Made by a program: the position numbers and the translations under genes
Notes under the pieces: generated by a model
Told to the model about the DNA's origin: nothing
Database searches by the model: none
What the model saw: only the letters and a program-made list of their open reading frames with translations
Assembly: GCA_035911135.1 (NCBI GenBank)
Contig: JAMHWD010000029.1
Span: forward strand, 1 to 49,940
Source: JAMHWD01 sp035911135
GTDB taxonomy: Bacteria > Pseudomonadota > Alphaproteobacteria > Micavibrionales > Micavibrionaceae
Reading direction: 5' to 3'
Length of the DNA: 49,940 bases
Shown here: positions 32,262-42,500 of the stretch, piece after piece
How the letters are laid out: the number at the start of each line of letters is the position of its first letter
Position numbering within the stretch: the first letter of the stretch is position 1

Positions 32262-33467
32262 TTATTTTGTCTCTTCAAACAATTCGCGTCCGATCAGCAT
32301 GCGGCGGATTTCCGATGTGCCCGCGCCGATCTCGTATAATTTTGCATCGCGCAGCAATCGGCCTGTGGCGTATTCATTGATATAGCCATTTCCGCCTAGG
32401 GTCTGGATGGCTTGAAGCGCCATTTGCGTGGCGGCCTCGGCCGAGGTGAGAATGCATCCGGCGGCATCCTTGCGCGCGGTCTCGCCGCGGTCACAGGCTC
32501 CGGCCACTGCATAGACATAGGCGCGCTGGGATGATAACGAGGTGTACATATCCGCCAGCTTGCCCTGCATCAGTTCAAACATGCCGATGGCTTGGCCGAA
32601 TTGATGGCGTTCATGCACATAAGGCACAACGATATCCATGCAGGCCTGCATGATCCCCAAGGGACCGCCCGATAGAACAACGCGTTCATAATCAAGGCCG
32701 GACATGAGGATTTTGACCCCATCGCCTTCCTTGCCCATCAGGTTTTCGGCGGGCACGATGCAATCCTGAAAGACCAGCTCGCAGGTATTAGAGCCGCGCA
32801 TGCCCAGCTTGTCGAGTTTTTGCGCGGTGGAAAATCCCTTAAAGCCTTTCTCGATAATAAAGGCAGAAATGCCTTTGGCCCCGGCATTCATATCCGTCTT
32901 GGCATAGACCACCAGCGTATCGGCATCGGGACCGTTGGTGATCCACATCTTATTGCCGTTCAGTACATAATGATCGCCCTTTTTCTCGGCGCGGAGTTTC
33001 ATGGAAACCACGTCTGACCCGGCGCCGGGTTCGCTCATGGCCAGCGCCCCGACATGGTCGCCGGAAATCAGTTTGGGCAGGTATTTTTCTTTTTGTGCCT
33101 GCGAGCCGTTGCGATTTATTTGATTGACGCAGAGATTGGAATGCGCGCCGTAGGAAAGAGCCACCGAGGCGCTGGCGCGGGAGATTTCCTCCATCGCAAT
33201 CACATGGGCCAGATATCCCATGCCTGCACCGCCGTAATCGGGCGAGGCGGTAATCCCTAACAATCCCATGTCGCCGAATTTCTTCCACATATCGGCGGGG
33301 AATTCATTCTTTTCATCAATCGCGGCAGCGCGGTGGCTCAGCTCGGCGGCGGCGAATTTCCGTACTTCCTCGCGCAGCATGTCGATATCATCAGAATGGC
33401 CGAATTGAAGCGTAGGATAGGACATGATTGGTTGCACCTGTTGTTTTGAAATTTTTTCTGCTGACAT
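32262..33467 (-). CDS. ivd: Isovaleryl-CoA dehydrogenase
   Basis: This flavoprotein oxidises isovaleryl-CoA to 3-methylcrotonyl-CoA in leucine degradation and passes electrons to ETF. The acyl-CoA dehydrogenase of 401 residues has AMSEPGAGSD, KMWITNG and the catalytic Glu261 in SGLDYERVVLSGGPLG, at the position peculiar to isovaleryl-CoA dehydrogenases rather than near the C-terminus. GGGGAGG precedes the ATG. It is the third gene of a minus-strand operon behind mccA and mvaB, which perform later steps of the same pathway. Confidence 0.94.
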   Translation of the reverse strand: MSAEKISKQQVQPIMSYPTLQFGHSDDIDMLREEVRKFAAAELSHRAAAIDEKNEFPADMWKKFGDMGLLGITASPDYGGAGMGYLAHVIAMEEISRASASVALSYGAHSNLCVNQINRNGSQAQKEKYLPKLISGDHVGALAMSEPGAGSDVVSMKLRAEKKGDHYVLNGNKMWITNGPDADTLVVYAKTDMNAGAKGISAFIIEKGFKGFSTAQKLDKLGMRGSNTCELVFQDCIVPAENLMGKEGDGVKILMSGLDYERVVLSGGPLGIMQACMDIVVPYVHERHQFGQAIGMFELMQGKLADMYTSLSSQRAYVYAVAGACDRGETARKDAAGCILTSAEAATQMALQAIQTLGGNGYINEYATGRLLRDAKLYEIGAGTSEIRRMLIGRELFEETK

Positions 33468-33486
33468 TAAAAAGCCTCCCCTGATT

Positions 33487-34392
33487 TTATTCTTCTATTT
33501 CCTTCATGGCCTTTGCCACCTTGGAATCCGGTGTTTTGTCGAGATGGCTTGTGATAAACCACGCCGTATCGACAAGGCTTTGCAGGTCAATGCCGGTCTC
33601 GATGCCCAGCCCATGAAGCATATAAACAAGATCCTCGGTCGCGACATTGCCGGATGCGCCGTGGGCATAGGGACAGCCGCCCAAACCGCCGACAGCGGAA
33701 TCAAAGACGGATATGCCCATTTGCAGGCCGGCATAGATATTGACCAGCGCTTGGCCGTAGGTGTTATGCATGTGAAGGGCCAGCGCGGAGACGGGGATAG
33801 TCTTGGTGCATTCTTCAATGACGGCCTGAATGATGTTTGGTGTTCCCACGCCGATCGTATCGCCCAATGAGATCTCATAACAGCCCATCTGATAAAGTCT
33901 GGCGGCGATAGCGGCAACTTTCTGCGGGTTGATATTGCCTTCATACGGGCATCCGGCCACGCAGGAAACATATCCGCGTACGGGGATATTATGCGCCTTG
34001 GCGGTTTCAATGACCGGTGCAAACCGCGCAAAGCTTTCTTCGATGCCGGCGTTGATATTTTTCTGCGTAAAACTTTCGGAGGCGGCCGTGAAAACCGCAA
34101 TTTCTGTTACGCCGCATTCCAGCGCCCCTGCCATGCCTTTTTCATTGGGCACAAGCGCCGCATAGGTTACGCCGTCTTTGCGGGTGATATTATCGAACAC
34201 AGTTTTGGCATCGCCAAGCTGCGGGATGGCCTTGGGCGAGACGAAGCTGCTGGCTTCGATATAACGCAGACCCGATGCCGAGAGTTTGTCGATCAAATCA
34301 ATTTTGACCGGCGGCGGCACGATTTCCTTTTCATTCTGCAGGCCATCGCGCGGGCCGACTTCGACAATTTTTACTTTCACGGGCAAGGGCAT
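33487..34392 (-). CDS. mvaB: Hydroxymethylglutaryl-CoA lyase
   Basis: This enzyme cleaves HMG-CoA to acetoacetate and acetyl-CoA, the last step of leucine degradation. The 301-residue TIM-barrel protein begins KIVEVGPRDGLQNEKEIV, the family signature with Arg15 and Asp16 at the metal site, and has HMHN at 207-210 and the flexible-loop catalytic Cys240 in VGGLGGCPYAHGASGN. It starts 3 bp after mccA and ends 19 bp before ivd, so the three are co-transcribed. Confidence 0.96.
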   Translation of the reverse strand: MPLPVKVKIVEVGPRDGLQNEKEIVPPPVKIDLIDKLSASGLRYIEASSFVSPKAIPQLGDAKTVFDNITRKDGVTYAALVPNEKGMAGALECGVTEIAVFTAASESFTQKNINAGIEESFARFAPVIETAKAHNIPVRGYVSCVAGCPYEGNINPQKVAAIAARLYQMGCYEISLGDTIGVGTPNIIQAVIEECTKTIPVSALALHMHNTYGQALVNIYAGLQMGISVFDSAVGGLGGCPYAHGASGNVATEDLVYMLHGLGIETGIDLQSLVDTAWFITSHLDKTPDSKVAKAMKEIEE

Positions 34393-34395
34393 TTT

Positions 34396-36339
34396 TTATT
34401 TCTTCTCCGCTGCTATCTCGGCCAGCAGCATGCCATCAGAAACCTGATCGCCCGCCGCAACAGGCAATTCCACAATTTTTCCTGTCGTGCCGGCGCGCAT
34501 TGTAATTTGCACTTTCATACTTTCCATGACCAGAATAGGCTGGTTTTTTTCAACGCGCTGACCTTTTTTGACATGCAGTGTAACAATTTTGCCGGGCATG
34601 GCAGCAGTCAGGCGATTTTCAACCGATTGAGCGCTTTCTTTGGATTCTGGCCCGGCCGGAGCCATGTTCACAACGCGCCCGCCGGAAAAGATTGTGATGG
34701 TATTGTCGCATTCTGCCAATATAGGCGGGGTATCTGGCAATTCCGTCAGGCTGAAAGCTTTGTTGTTCACCATCAGGTTTACTTTGCCGCCGCGCGATAT
34801 TTGCGTAACCTTATGGCGCGTTCCTTTATTCATGAGGGTAATGCCGCGTTCCACGGCTGTCCCCATACGCCAGTTATCGCCCTCATCCCATGGGGATGAT
34901 CCGGATACTTCCATATCTTCATCGGGGTTGAAGATATGCAGCGCGGCCAGCGCAAGATCTGCTGCCGTGGCTTTGCCGTATGTATCGGGGATGAGCGATT
35001 TCTCATGGCGCGGAATAAAGCCCGTATCAACGGCGGCCTTCAAAAATTCCTTATGCGTGAAGATATGATGCAGAAATTCCTGATTGGTGTTCAGGCCGGA
35101 GAGGCAGGTTTGTTCCAGCAGTTCCCGCATCAGGTCTGCGGCTTCGGCACGTGTTTCTCCCCAGACTATAAGTTTGGCGATCATAGGATCGTAGAAAATT
35201 GAAACGCTATCGCCGGTTTCAATTCCCGTATCAATGCGCGTGTGATCGATATCAGGCGCATCAAAAAGCGTGATTTCGCCTGTCTGGGGCATAAAATTAT
35301 TGGCCGGATCTTCTGCGTAAAGCCGGACTTCGAAGGCGTGGCCTTCATGGGTGATCTCATTTTGCGTGGCCGGTATTTTTTCTCCGGCGGCAATGCGGAT
35401 CTGCCATTCGACCAGATCGAAGCCGGTAATCATTTCCGTCACTGGATGCTCGACCTGCAGGCGGGTATTCATTTCCATGAAATAGAAAGTCTTGGTTACA
35501 GAATCCATGATAAATTCGATGGTTCCGGCCCCGCTGTAATTGATGGCTTTTGCTGCGCGTACGGCGGCTTCGCCCAATTGCGAGCGAATTTTATCGGTTA
35601 ATCCCGGCGCTGGGGCTTCTTCGACAACTTTTTGATGGCGGCGCTGGAGCGAACAATCGCGTTCATATAGATAAACCGCCTGGCCGTGATTATCGCCAAA
35701 GATCTGCACCTCCACGTGGCGGGGTTTGATGATGTATTTTTCGATCAGCACATGATCATTGCCAAAGGCGGCTTTGGCTTCGCCTTGGGCATCTTTCAGC
35801 GCGCCTGCAAAATCGGCGCCGCGCTCGACAAGGCGCATGCCCTTGCCGCCGCCGCCCGCCACGGCCTTGATCAGGACGGGATAGCCGATCTTATCGGCCT
35901 GTTTTTTGAGGAAATCACTTTTCTGGTTTTCACCCTGATATCCCGGCACAACAGGAACGCCGGCCTTTTCCATGATGGCCTTGGCGCGGTCTTTAAGGCC
36001 CATGGCCTCGATGGCTTTGGGGGAGGGGCCGATAAAGACAAGCCCTGCCTTGGCGCAGGCTTTTGCAAATCCGGCGTTTTCGGATAAAAATCCATAGCCC
36101 GGATGGATAGCTTCGGCCCCTGTTTGGGCTGCAGCTTGCAGAATGGCTTTGATGTTCAGATAGCTTTCTGCCGATGGGGCCGGGCCGATGCACACGGATT
36201 CATCGGCCATCCGGACATGGCGTGTATCACGGTCGGCTTCGGAATAGACTGCCACGGTGGCAATATCCATGGCCCTTGCGGTTTCGATGATGCGGCAGGC
36301 GATCTCGCCGCGATTTGCGATAAGAATTTTCTTAAACAT
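34396..36339 (-). CDS. Acyl-CoA carboxylase biotin-carrying subunit, probably methylcrotonyl-CoA carboxylase alpha
   Basis: This subunit carboxylates its own biotin with ATP and bicarbonate. The 647 residues consist of a biotin carboxylase (KILIANRGEIACRIIETARA, EKYIIKPRHVEVQIFGD, MEMNTRLQVEHPVTEMITG, to about 450), a linker domain and a C-terminal biotinyl domain. The biotinylated residue is Lys609 in VMESMKVQITM; the usual motif is AMKME or AMKMQ, so the Ala to Ser and Met to Val changes are uncommon. Co-transcription with mvaB and ivd indicates methylcrotonyl-CoA as substrate (MccA), although propionyl-CoA carboxylase is structurally close. The carboxyltransferase partner (MccB) is not in this cluster. 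Confidence 0.9.
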   Translation of the reverse strand: MFKKILIANRGEIACRIIETARAMDIATVAVYSEADRDTRHVRMADESVCIGPAPSAESYLNIKAILQAAAQTGAEAIHPGYGFLSENAGFAKACAKAGLVFIGPSPKAIEAMGLKDRAKAIMEKAGVPVVPGYQGENQKSDFLKKQADKIGYPVLIKAVAGGGGKGMRLVERGADFAGALKDAQGEAKAAFGNDHVLIEKYIIKPRHVEVQIFGDNHGQAVYLYERDCSLQRRHQKVVEEAPAPGLTDKIRSQLGEAAVRAAKAINYSGAGTIEFIMDSVTKTFYFMEMNTRLQVEHPVTEMITGFDLVEWQIRIAAGEKIPATQNEITHEGHAFEVRLYAEDPANNFMPQTGEITLFDAPDIDHTRIDTGIETGDSVSIFYDPMIAKLIVWGETRAEAADLMRELLEQTCLSGLNTNQEFLHHIFTHKEFLKAAVDTGFIPRHEKSLIPDTYGKATAADLALAALHIFNPDEDMEVSGSSPWDEGDNWRMGTAVERGITLMNKGTRHKVTQISRGGKVNLMVNNKAFSLTELPDTPPILAECDNTITIFSGGRVVNMAPAGPESKESAQSVENRLTAAMPGKIVTLHVKKGQRVEKNQPILVMESMKVQITMRAGTTGKIVELPVAAGDQVSDGMLLAEIAAEKK

Positions 36340-36539
36340 TTCAGCACTTTAGCCTATTCAAGGCCCCTAGCCTAGGGGGCAGTGGTATTGCGCTGCCAAA
36401 AAATGGCGCCATTGTTATGTCTAAAATAAAGGCAAGATACTGAAATTGCACATGTTTTAAAGTTTGCGGCCTTTAAGAATTCGTAATCTTTTTCCCGTAC
36501 ACTAAAGATGGGGAAACCTCTAATTTCAAAAGAAAAATT
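36340..36539. other. 200-bp divergent intergenic region
   Basis: This gap separates mccA (minus) from the giant adhesin gene (plus). It contains a GC-rich imperfect hairpin GCCCCTAG/CTAGGGGGC (36363-36380) near the mccA side and AT-rich sequence near the adhesin start. I could not identify a convincing -35/-10 pair for either gene. Confidence 0.5.
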
Positions 36540-39500
36540 ATGTCGGGCATTGGCAAGAAAGAATCATTGTTGCGGGAGCTGGAGAAGCGCCTGATGTTTG
36601 ACGCGTCCATGCCCGCGATAGCGGGTCAGGTTTTATGGCTGGATGCCAATGATACAGCAACCGTTCTGGATGCCGAAGGCGACAACGCCGCAAGCGGCGG
36701 AGCATTTTCAGGAAGCGTGCAGACATGGCAGGATAAAAGCGGCAGCGGATTTCATGTCACGGCCGCGGCTTCGACCAATCGTCCTACCTATACCACCGGC
36801 GCTCTGAACGGGCTTAATGCCCTGACATTTGATGGCACGACCGATTGGCTGCGTAATACCGGAGCCACTATTACCGGTGATGATTACACGATGTTTGTTG
36901 TTTTCAATCGCACGACCGCCACAAGCCGCGATGCGGTTTTTGAGATGGGAAATGGCAGCAGCCGGAATGCCATTTTCGTGAATGATACATCTGGCGCGGG
37001 CAAGATAAACCTGTATCACAATTCAACATTTTATAATCCTTCATCCACCTATACGGCCAATAACTATGTGATCTATAGCGCCACGATCAATACCAATGCC
37101 TATACCCAGACGCAAAACGGCTCGACCGTGGCAACGGGTACTGTGCCTGCCAATCGTTCGACGACAACCGGCATTTATGTGGGCAATGATTCATCAGGCG
37201 GTGACGAGCTGCAGGGTCTGATTGCCGAGATTATTATTTACGATCGTGACCTGAGCGCCGATGAACGCCATGATGTCGAAACCTATCTGGCCGGGAAATG
37301 GGGCCTTGCCATCACCAATGCCGCGCCAAGCGTGGCCACCAATGCCGGCGTGACGGTTAATCAGGGCGCATTGACAACAGTGACCAGCGCGATGCTTTCG
37401 GCGAGCGATGCGGATAATACGGATTCATCGTTGAAATACACTATTACCGATGCGGTAGATCGCGGGACATTATTCCGTGATGCCGATAGCGATGGCGTGA
37501 TTGATGCCGGGGAAACATTGACCCTGGCCAGCACATTCACGCAAGGCGATATTGACAGCGGCCTGATCAAATACCGCCATGATGCCACAGCCAATTATGC
37601 CGATGCTTTCAGTTTTACCGTGACGGATCAACGGGCGACAACGGCGGCGGCAACATTTTCCATTACAATAACACCGCTTAATAATGCGCCGACATTGGCG
37701 GCGGCGGGCCCGTTTTCTATTAACGAGAATGTTGCCATCGGTACGGCTGTTACCACCATGGCGGGTTCGGATTCTGATATCGGGCAAACGCTGACCTATT
37801 CTATCCAGTCAGGCAATACAGGCGGCATGTTTGCCATTGATGCCAGCACAGGCGCGTTGACATTTGCCGGGTCGCCGGATTATGAGGCGGTCAACAGCTA
37901 TAATCTTGTTATCCGCGTGACCGATAATGGCGTGGGCAGTTTATATGCCGAGCGCACAGTAGCGGTGAATATCAATAACCTGAATGAAGGCGCGCCCAAT
38001 ATTGATGGCTGGACGCTGATATCATCGGAAGATTTTCAAGGCGGGGCCACAGGCTGGAACGATAATACGACCACCAATGGCGGGGCGACATTTACAACCT
38101 ATTTAGGACGGTTCGGCGGCAATACGCCGGGTGAGACAATCACCAAAAGCTACGCGCTTTCTTCCACGCAGGATTACACAATCATAGAATTTGATCTCTA
38201 CCGGATTGATGATTGGGATAACGAGGATTTCAGGCTTTATATTGATGGATCAGAGGTTTTTGTCCGCAATTTTGGAACCAGCGCTGTAACAATCGCTTCT
38301 TCTTCTCTGGGCAATGTATCCTGGCGCGTGGCGGAGATTACCAATGCCACAGGCAATCTGGGGCATGCAACGTCAAACGACCAGATTTTCCGCTTTACCA
38401 TGACTATTCAAAATAATGGAAACGCAGCGGTCAGTCTGGGTTTTGGTTCGGATCTGAATGAGGCCATCACGAATGAAGCCTATGGGATAGATAATGTCAA
38501 AGTCTATGAGGTTGGCAGCGCCGGATCTTTGCCGGATCTATACGTGCCGGAAGGAACAGCCAATGCACAAGCCGTTTTCCAACTGACCGCCAGCGATCCG
38601 GAAAATGATACGATCAGTTACAGCATCACAGGTGGCACGGGCTCTGGCATATTCTCGATTAATGCCTCAACCGGGGTTATTTCCGTTAGCAATACATCAC
38701 TGCTGGATTATGAATCTTCGCCCACCTTAACCTTGCAGGTTACGGCAACGGATAGCGGCACGCCTGCCTTGACCGATATTGTGACGCTGACCATTCATGT
38801 GATGGACCAGAACGAAGCGCCGACCATTCCGGTGCAAGGGCCTTATGATGTTGCTGAAAATTCGGCCAATGGCACAGTTGTGGCAACCGTAACCGGCGCG
38901 AGCGATCCTGAAGGCGCTGTGCTTGTGTATTCAATTACCAGTGGTAACACGGATAATATTTTTGCGATTGATTCTGCAACCGGGGAAATAACCGTAGCGC
39001 GGAATTATTTGCTGAACCACGAGGAAGGGGCCAGTTATACGCTTTCTGTCCGTGTGACGGATGATGGCATTCCGGTGCGAACCTATAACCGCAGCATTGT
39101 TATCAATGTCACGGATTCAAACGAAGCGCCCAATTTTAATGCCATTCAGGGCATATTGGCTTCAACGCAAGGGTTGCAATATAGCGCAGATACTGGAAAT
39201 TTTTACCTTTATTATGATCTGGCCAGCAGCATCGCCAATGCCCGTACCTATGCAAGCGCAGCCACAATATTGGGGCAATCGGGATATGTTGTGACCATTA
39301 CCAGCGCCGCCGAGAATGAATTCGTGCGCTTGATGGCTGCAGGCGCCGGGCAAACTGTCTGGCTGAATATTGAAGATAACGTCACCGAAGGAACATGGGT
39401 GTGGAAAGGCGGGCCGGAGAATAATGGCGTTGCCTATACCGGCGGCGCCACGCAGGCCGGATATTACACCAATTGGGGCACGTATCTGAATAATGGCGGT

Positions 39501-42500
39501 GACCAGGCGCAGCTTCGCACGGACGGGTTCTGGGATGATGTGAATGGCGGAACCCGGCGCGTTATTATTGAATGGACGGGATCAACCCTGCTGGCGGCCT
39601 ATGAGCAAAATACCAGCTTTAGCATCCCTGAAAATGCTGCTTTGAATACACTTGTGACAACGCAAACGGCTTATGATGCTGATGCGGGCGACACGCTGAC
39701 ATATTCTATTACGGGCGGTACGGGGTCGGGTATATTCTCGATCAATTCTGCAACGGGCGCTGTTACCCTGACCAATCCGGGAGCGATTAATTACGAAAGC
39801 ACAACCAGCTATACGCTGGATTTGCGCGTGCAGGATACGGCCGGATTATTTTCAACGCGCACGATCACAATCAATATCAGCGATGTCAACGAGACGCCAA
39901 CCTTGGGCGCAGCCGGGCCGTTCAGCTTTAATGAAAATATCGCGGCCGGGACATCGGTTACCACGATGGTGGGATCGGATGTCGATGCGGGCCAGAGCCT
40001 CACCTACACGATTCAAAGTGGGAATACAGGCGGGATGTTTGCGATTGATGCGGCCACGGGCGCGCTGACCTTTGCCGGATCGCCGAATTTCGAGGCGGTA
40101 TCTTCCTATAACCTTGTCATCCGTGTCACGGATAACGGCGCGGGCACATTATTCGCCGAGCGCACCGTGACCATTAATATCAATGATGTGAATGAAGCCC
40201 CGGTAATAGTCACCAATACGGGCGCAACCATCAACGAGGGTGATACGCTGGTAATCACCAGCGCGATGCTAGACGAAGGCGATCCGGATGATAGCGGCGC
40301 GGGGCTTACTTATACGGCATCCGGTCTTGTCAATGGGATTATCCGCGTGAACGGCGTGACGCAAAATACTTTCACGCAAGGCGATATCAATGCCGGGCTG
40401 GTTGAATATGTGCATAATGGCGGCGAAAATATTATCGGGGGCTTTAATTTCTCTCTGGCCGATGGCGGCGAGGATGGAACAACGCCTGCCACGGGCACGT
40501 TCAGCATCACGGTCACGCCTGTGAATGACGCGCCGGTGATTGAAGGCTGGAATCTGGTCTCAAACGAGGATTTTGAAGGCGCGGTTACAGGATGGACCAA
40601 TAACACGACAACGGCAGGTAATACTTATTTCAGCCGCTATCTCGGCAGTTTTGCAGGAACAGGCGGCGCGCAGACCATATCCAAGAGTTATACCCTCTCC
40701 ACAACGCAGGAATATACCGTTATCGAGTTTGATTTCATGCGCCTTGATAGCTGGGATGGCGAGCAATTCCGAATCTGGGTTAATGATACGCAAATTTTTG
40801 CACAAGGATTTTCAACGGGAGCGACAACAATATCCGATGGATCATCAGGTGTCGTTTCATGGCAGGTGAGCGAGCTGACGCAGATCACGGGCAATATGGT
40901 GGGCGCAAATGCTTCATGGACTGACCAGATGTTCCGTTTCACGATGACCATACAAAATGGCGGTGCTTCCAGCGTCAAGCTTGGATTTGGATCGACATTG
41001 GACCAGCCGATTACCGATGAGGGCTGGGGCATTGATAACGTCAAGGTCTATGAGGCACAAGACGGCGGCACGCCGGGGCCATTCAGCGTGGCGGAAAACA
41101 CAGCCAATGGCCAGACCGTAGCCCGCATCACAGCCGGCGATGTTGAAGGCAATACCATCACATACAGTATCACAGGCGGGACAGGCGCCGCAGCCTTTGC
41201 GATTAACGCCAGCACAGGCATTATCACCGTCGCCAATAGCAGTCTTCTTGATTATGAGACCACAACATCATTTACGCTGGAGGTCCGGGCGACAGATAAT
41301 GGATCGCCCAATCAATTCGATACCAAAACCATTACGATTAATCTGACGAATGTGCCGGAAAACACTGCGCCAACAGTCAATGCGGCCGGACCGTTCAGTG
41401 TGGCTGAGAATGCCGCCAATAATACAGTCGTAGGAACGATGAGCGCAACGGATCCGGAAGGCAATGCCATTACATGGAGCATTACGGCCGGGAATACCGA
41501 TAATATTTTTAGCATTAATGCTTCCGGCCAGATCCGCGTTAACAGCAATACGAACCTGAATTATGAATGGGACAATCAGTACGTCCTGACGATACGCGCC
41601 ACAGATAATGGCTTTGGCGCGCTTTTCGGAAGCCGGACGGTTACAATTAATATCACGGATATAAACGAAGCCCCGACTTTTGATACGCATACGATGCTGC
41701 TCGCGCAGAACCCATATCTGCGCTACAACGCAACGACCGGAAATTATTACCAGTATGTATCGACGGTTGCCAATTATGCCACAGCCACATCAACAGCCAA
41801 TGCAACGACATTGCTGGGTGTGGGCGGTTATCTGGCCACCAGCACATCTGCCGCGGAGAATTCCTACATAAGATCATTGGCGGGAACGGCGCAAATATGG
41901 CTGGGTGGTTCGGATACAACGGCTGAAGGTGTGTGGCGCTGGGTGAATGGCGGATCGGAAAGCGGCGCGCAATTCTGGCAAGGCGCGGGTTCGGGCGCAG
42001 GCGGCAGCGCGCAGAATGGATATTACACGAATTGGAATGGCGCAACCCAGCCAGATAATGCCGGCGGCGGCGTTGGCGAAGATTTCATGGTGATGATTGC
42101 GGCCGGAACATGGAATGATGTTGTCGGAACCGGAACGAATGCCTATGTCATTGAATGGAATGGCACGGCTGTGCAGGCGGCGCTCGCGGCCTTGCAGAAC
42201 GGCCCTTACAGCGTGGCTGAAAATTCCGCGGCCGGGACCAGTGTCGGATTTGTGGAATCTTATGATCCGGATGCCGGTGATAGCCGCACATATTCCATCA
42301 CGGGCGGAACGGGCGCAGGTCTTTTTAGCGTGAATGCCTCGACAGGCGAAGTTACAGTTGCCAGCGGGGCAGACCTTAATTTTGAAGGCACAAATAGCTA
42401 CACTTTGAATATGCGGGTTCAGGATGCAGCCGGTTTATTCGGGACGCGTATCATTACGATTAACCTTACAGATGTGAATGAAACGCCGACCTTGGGCGCG

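Noticed and set aside
33991..34899. A 302-codon plus-strand frame across mvaB and mccA
   Set aside because: It is the shadow of two well-supported genes and spans their junction.
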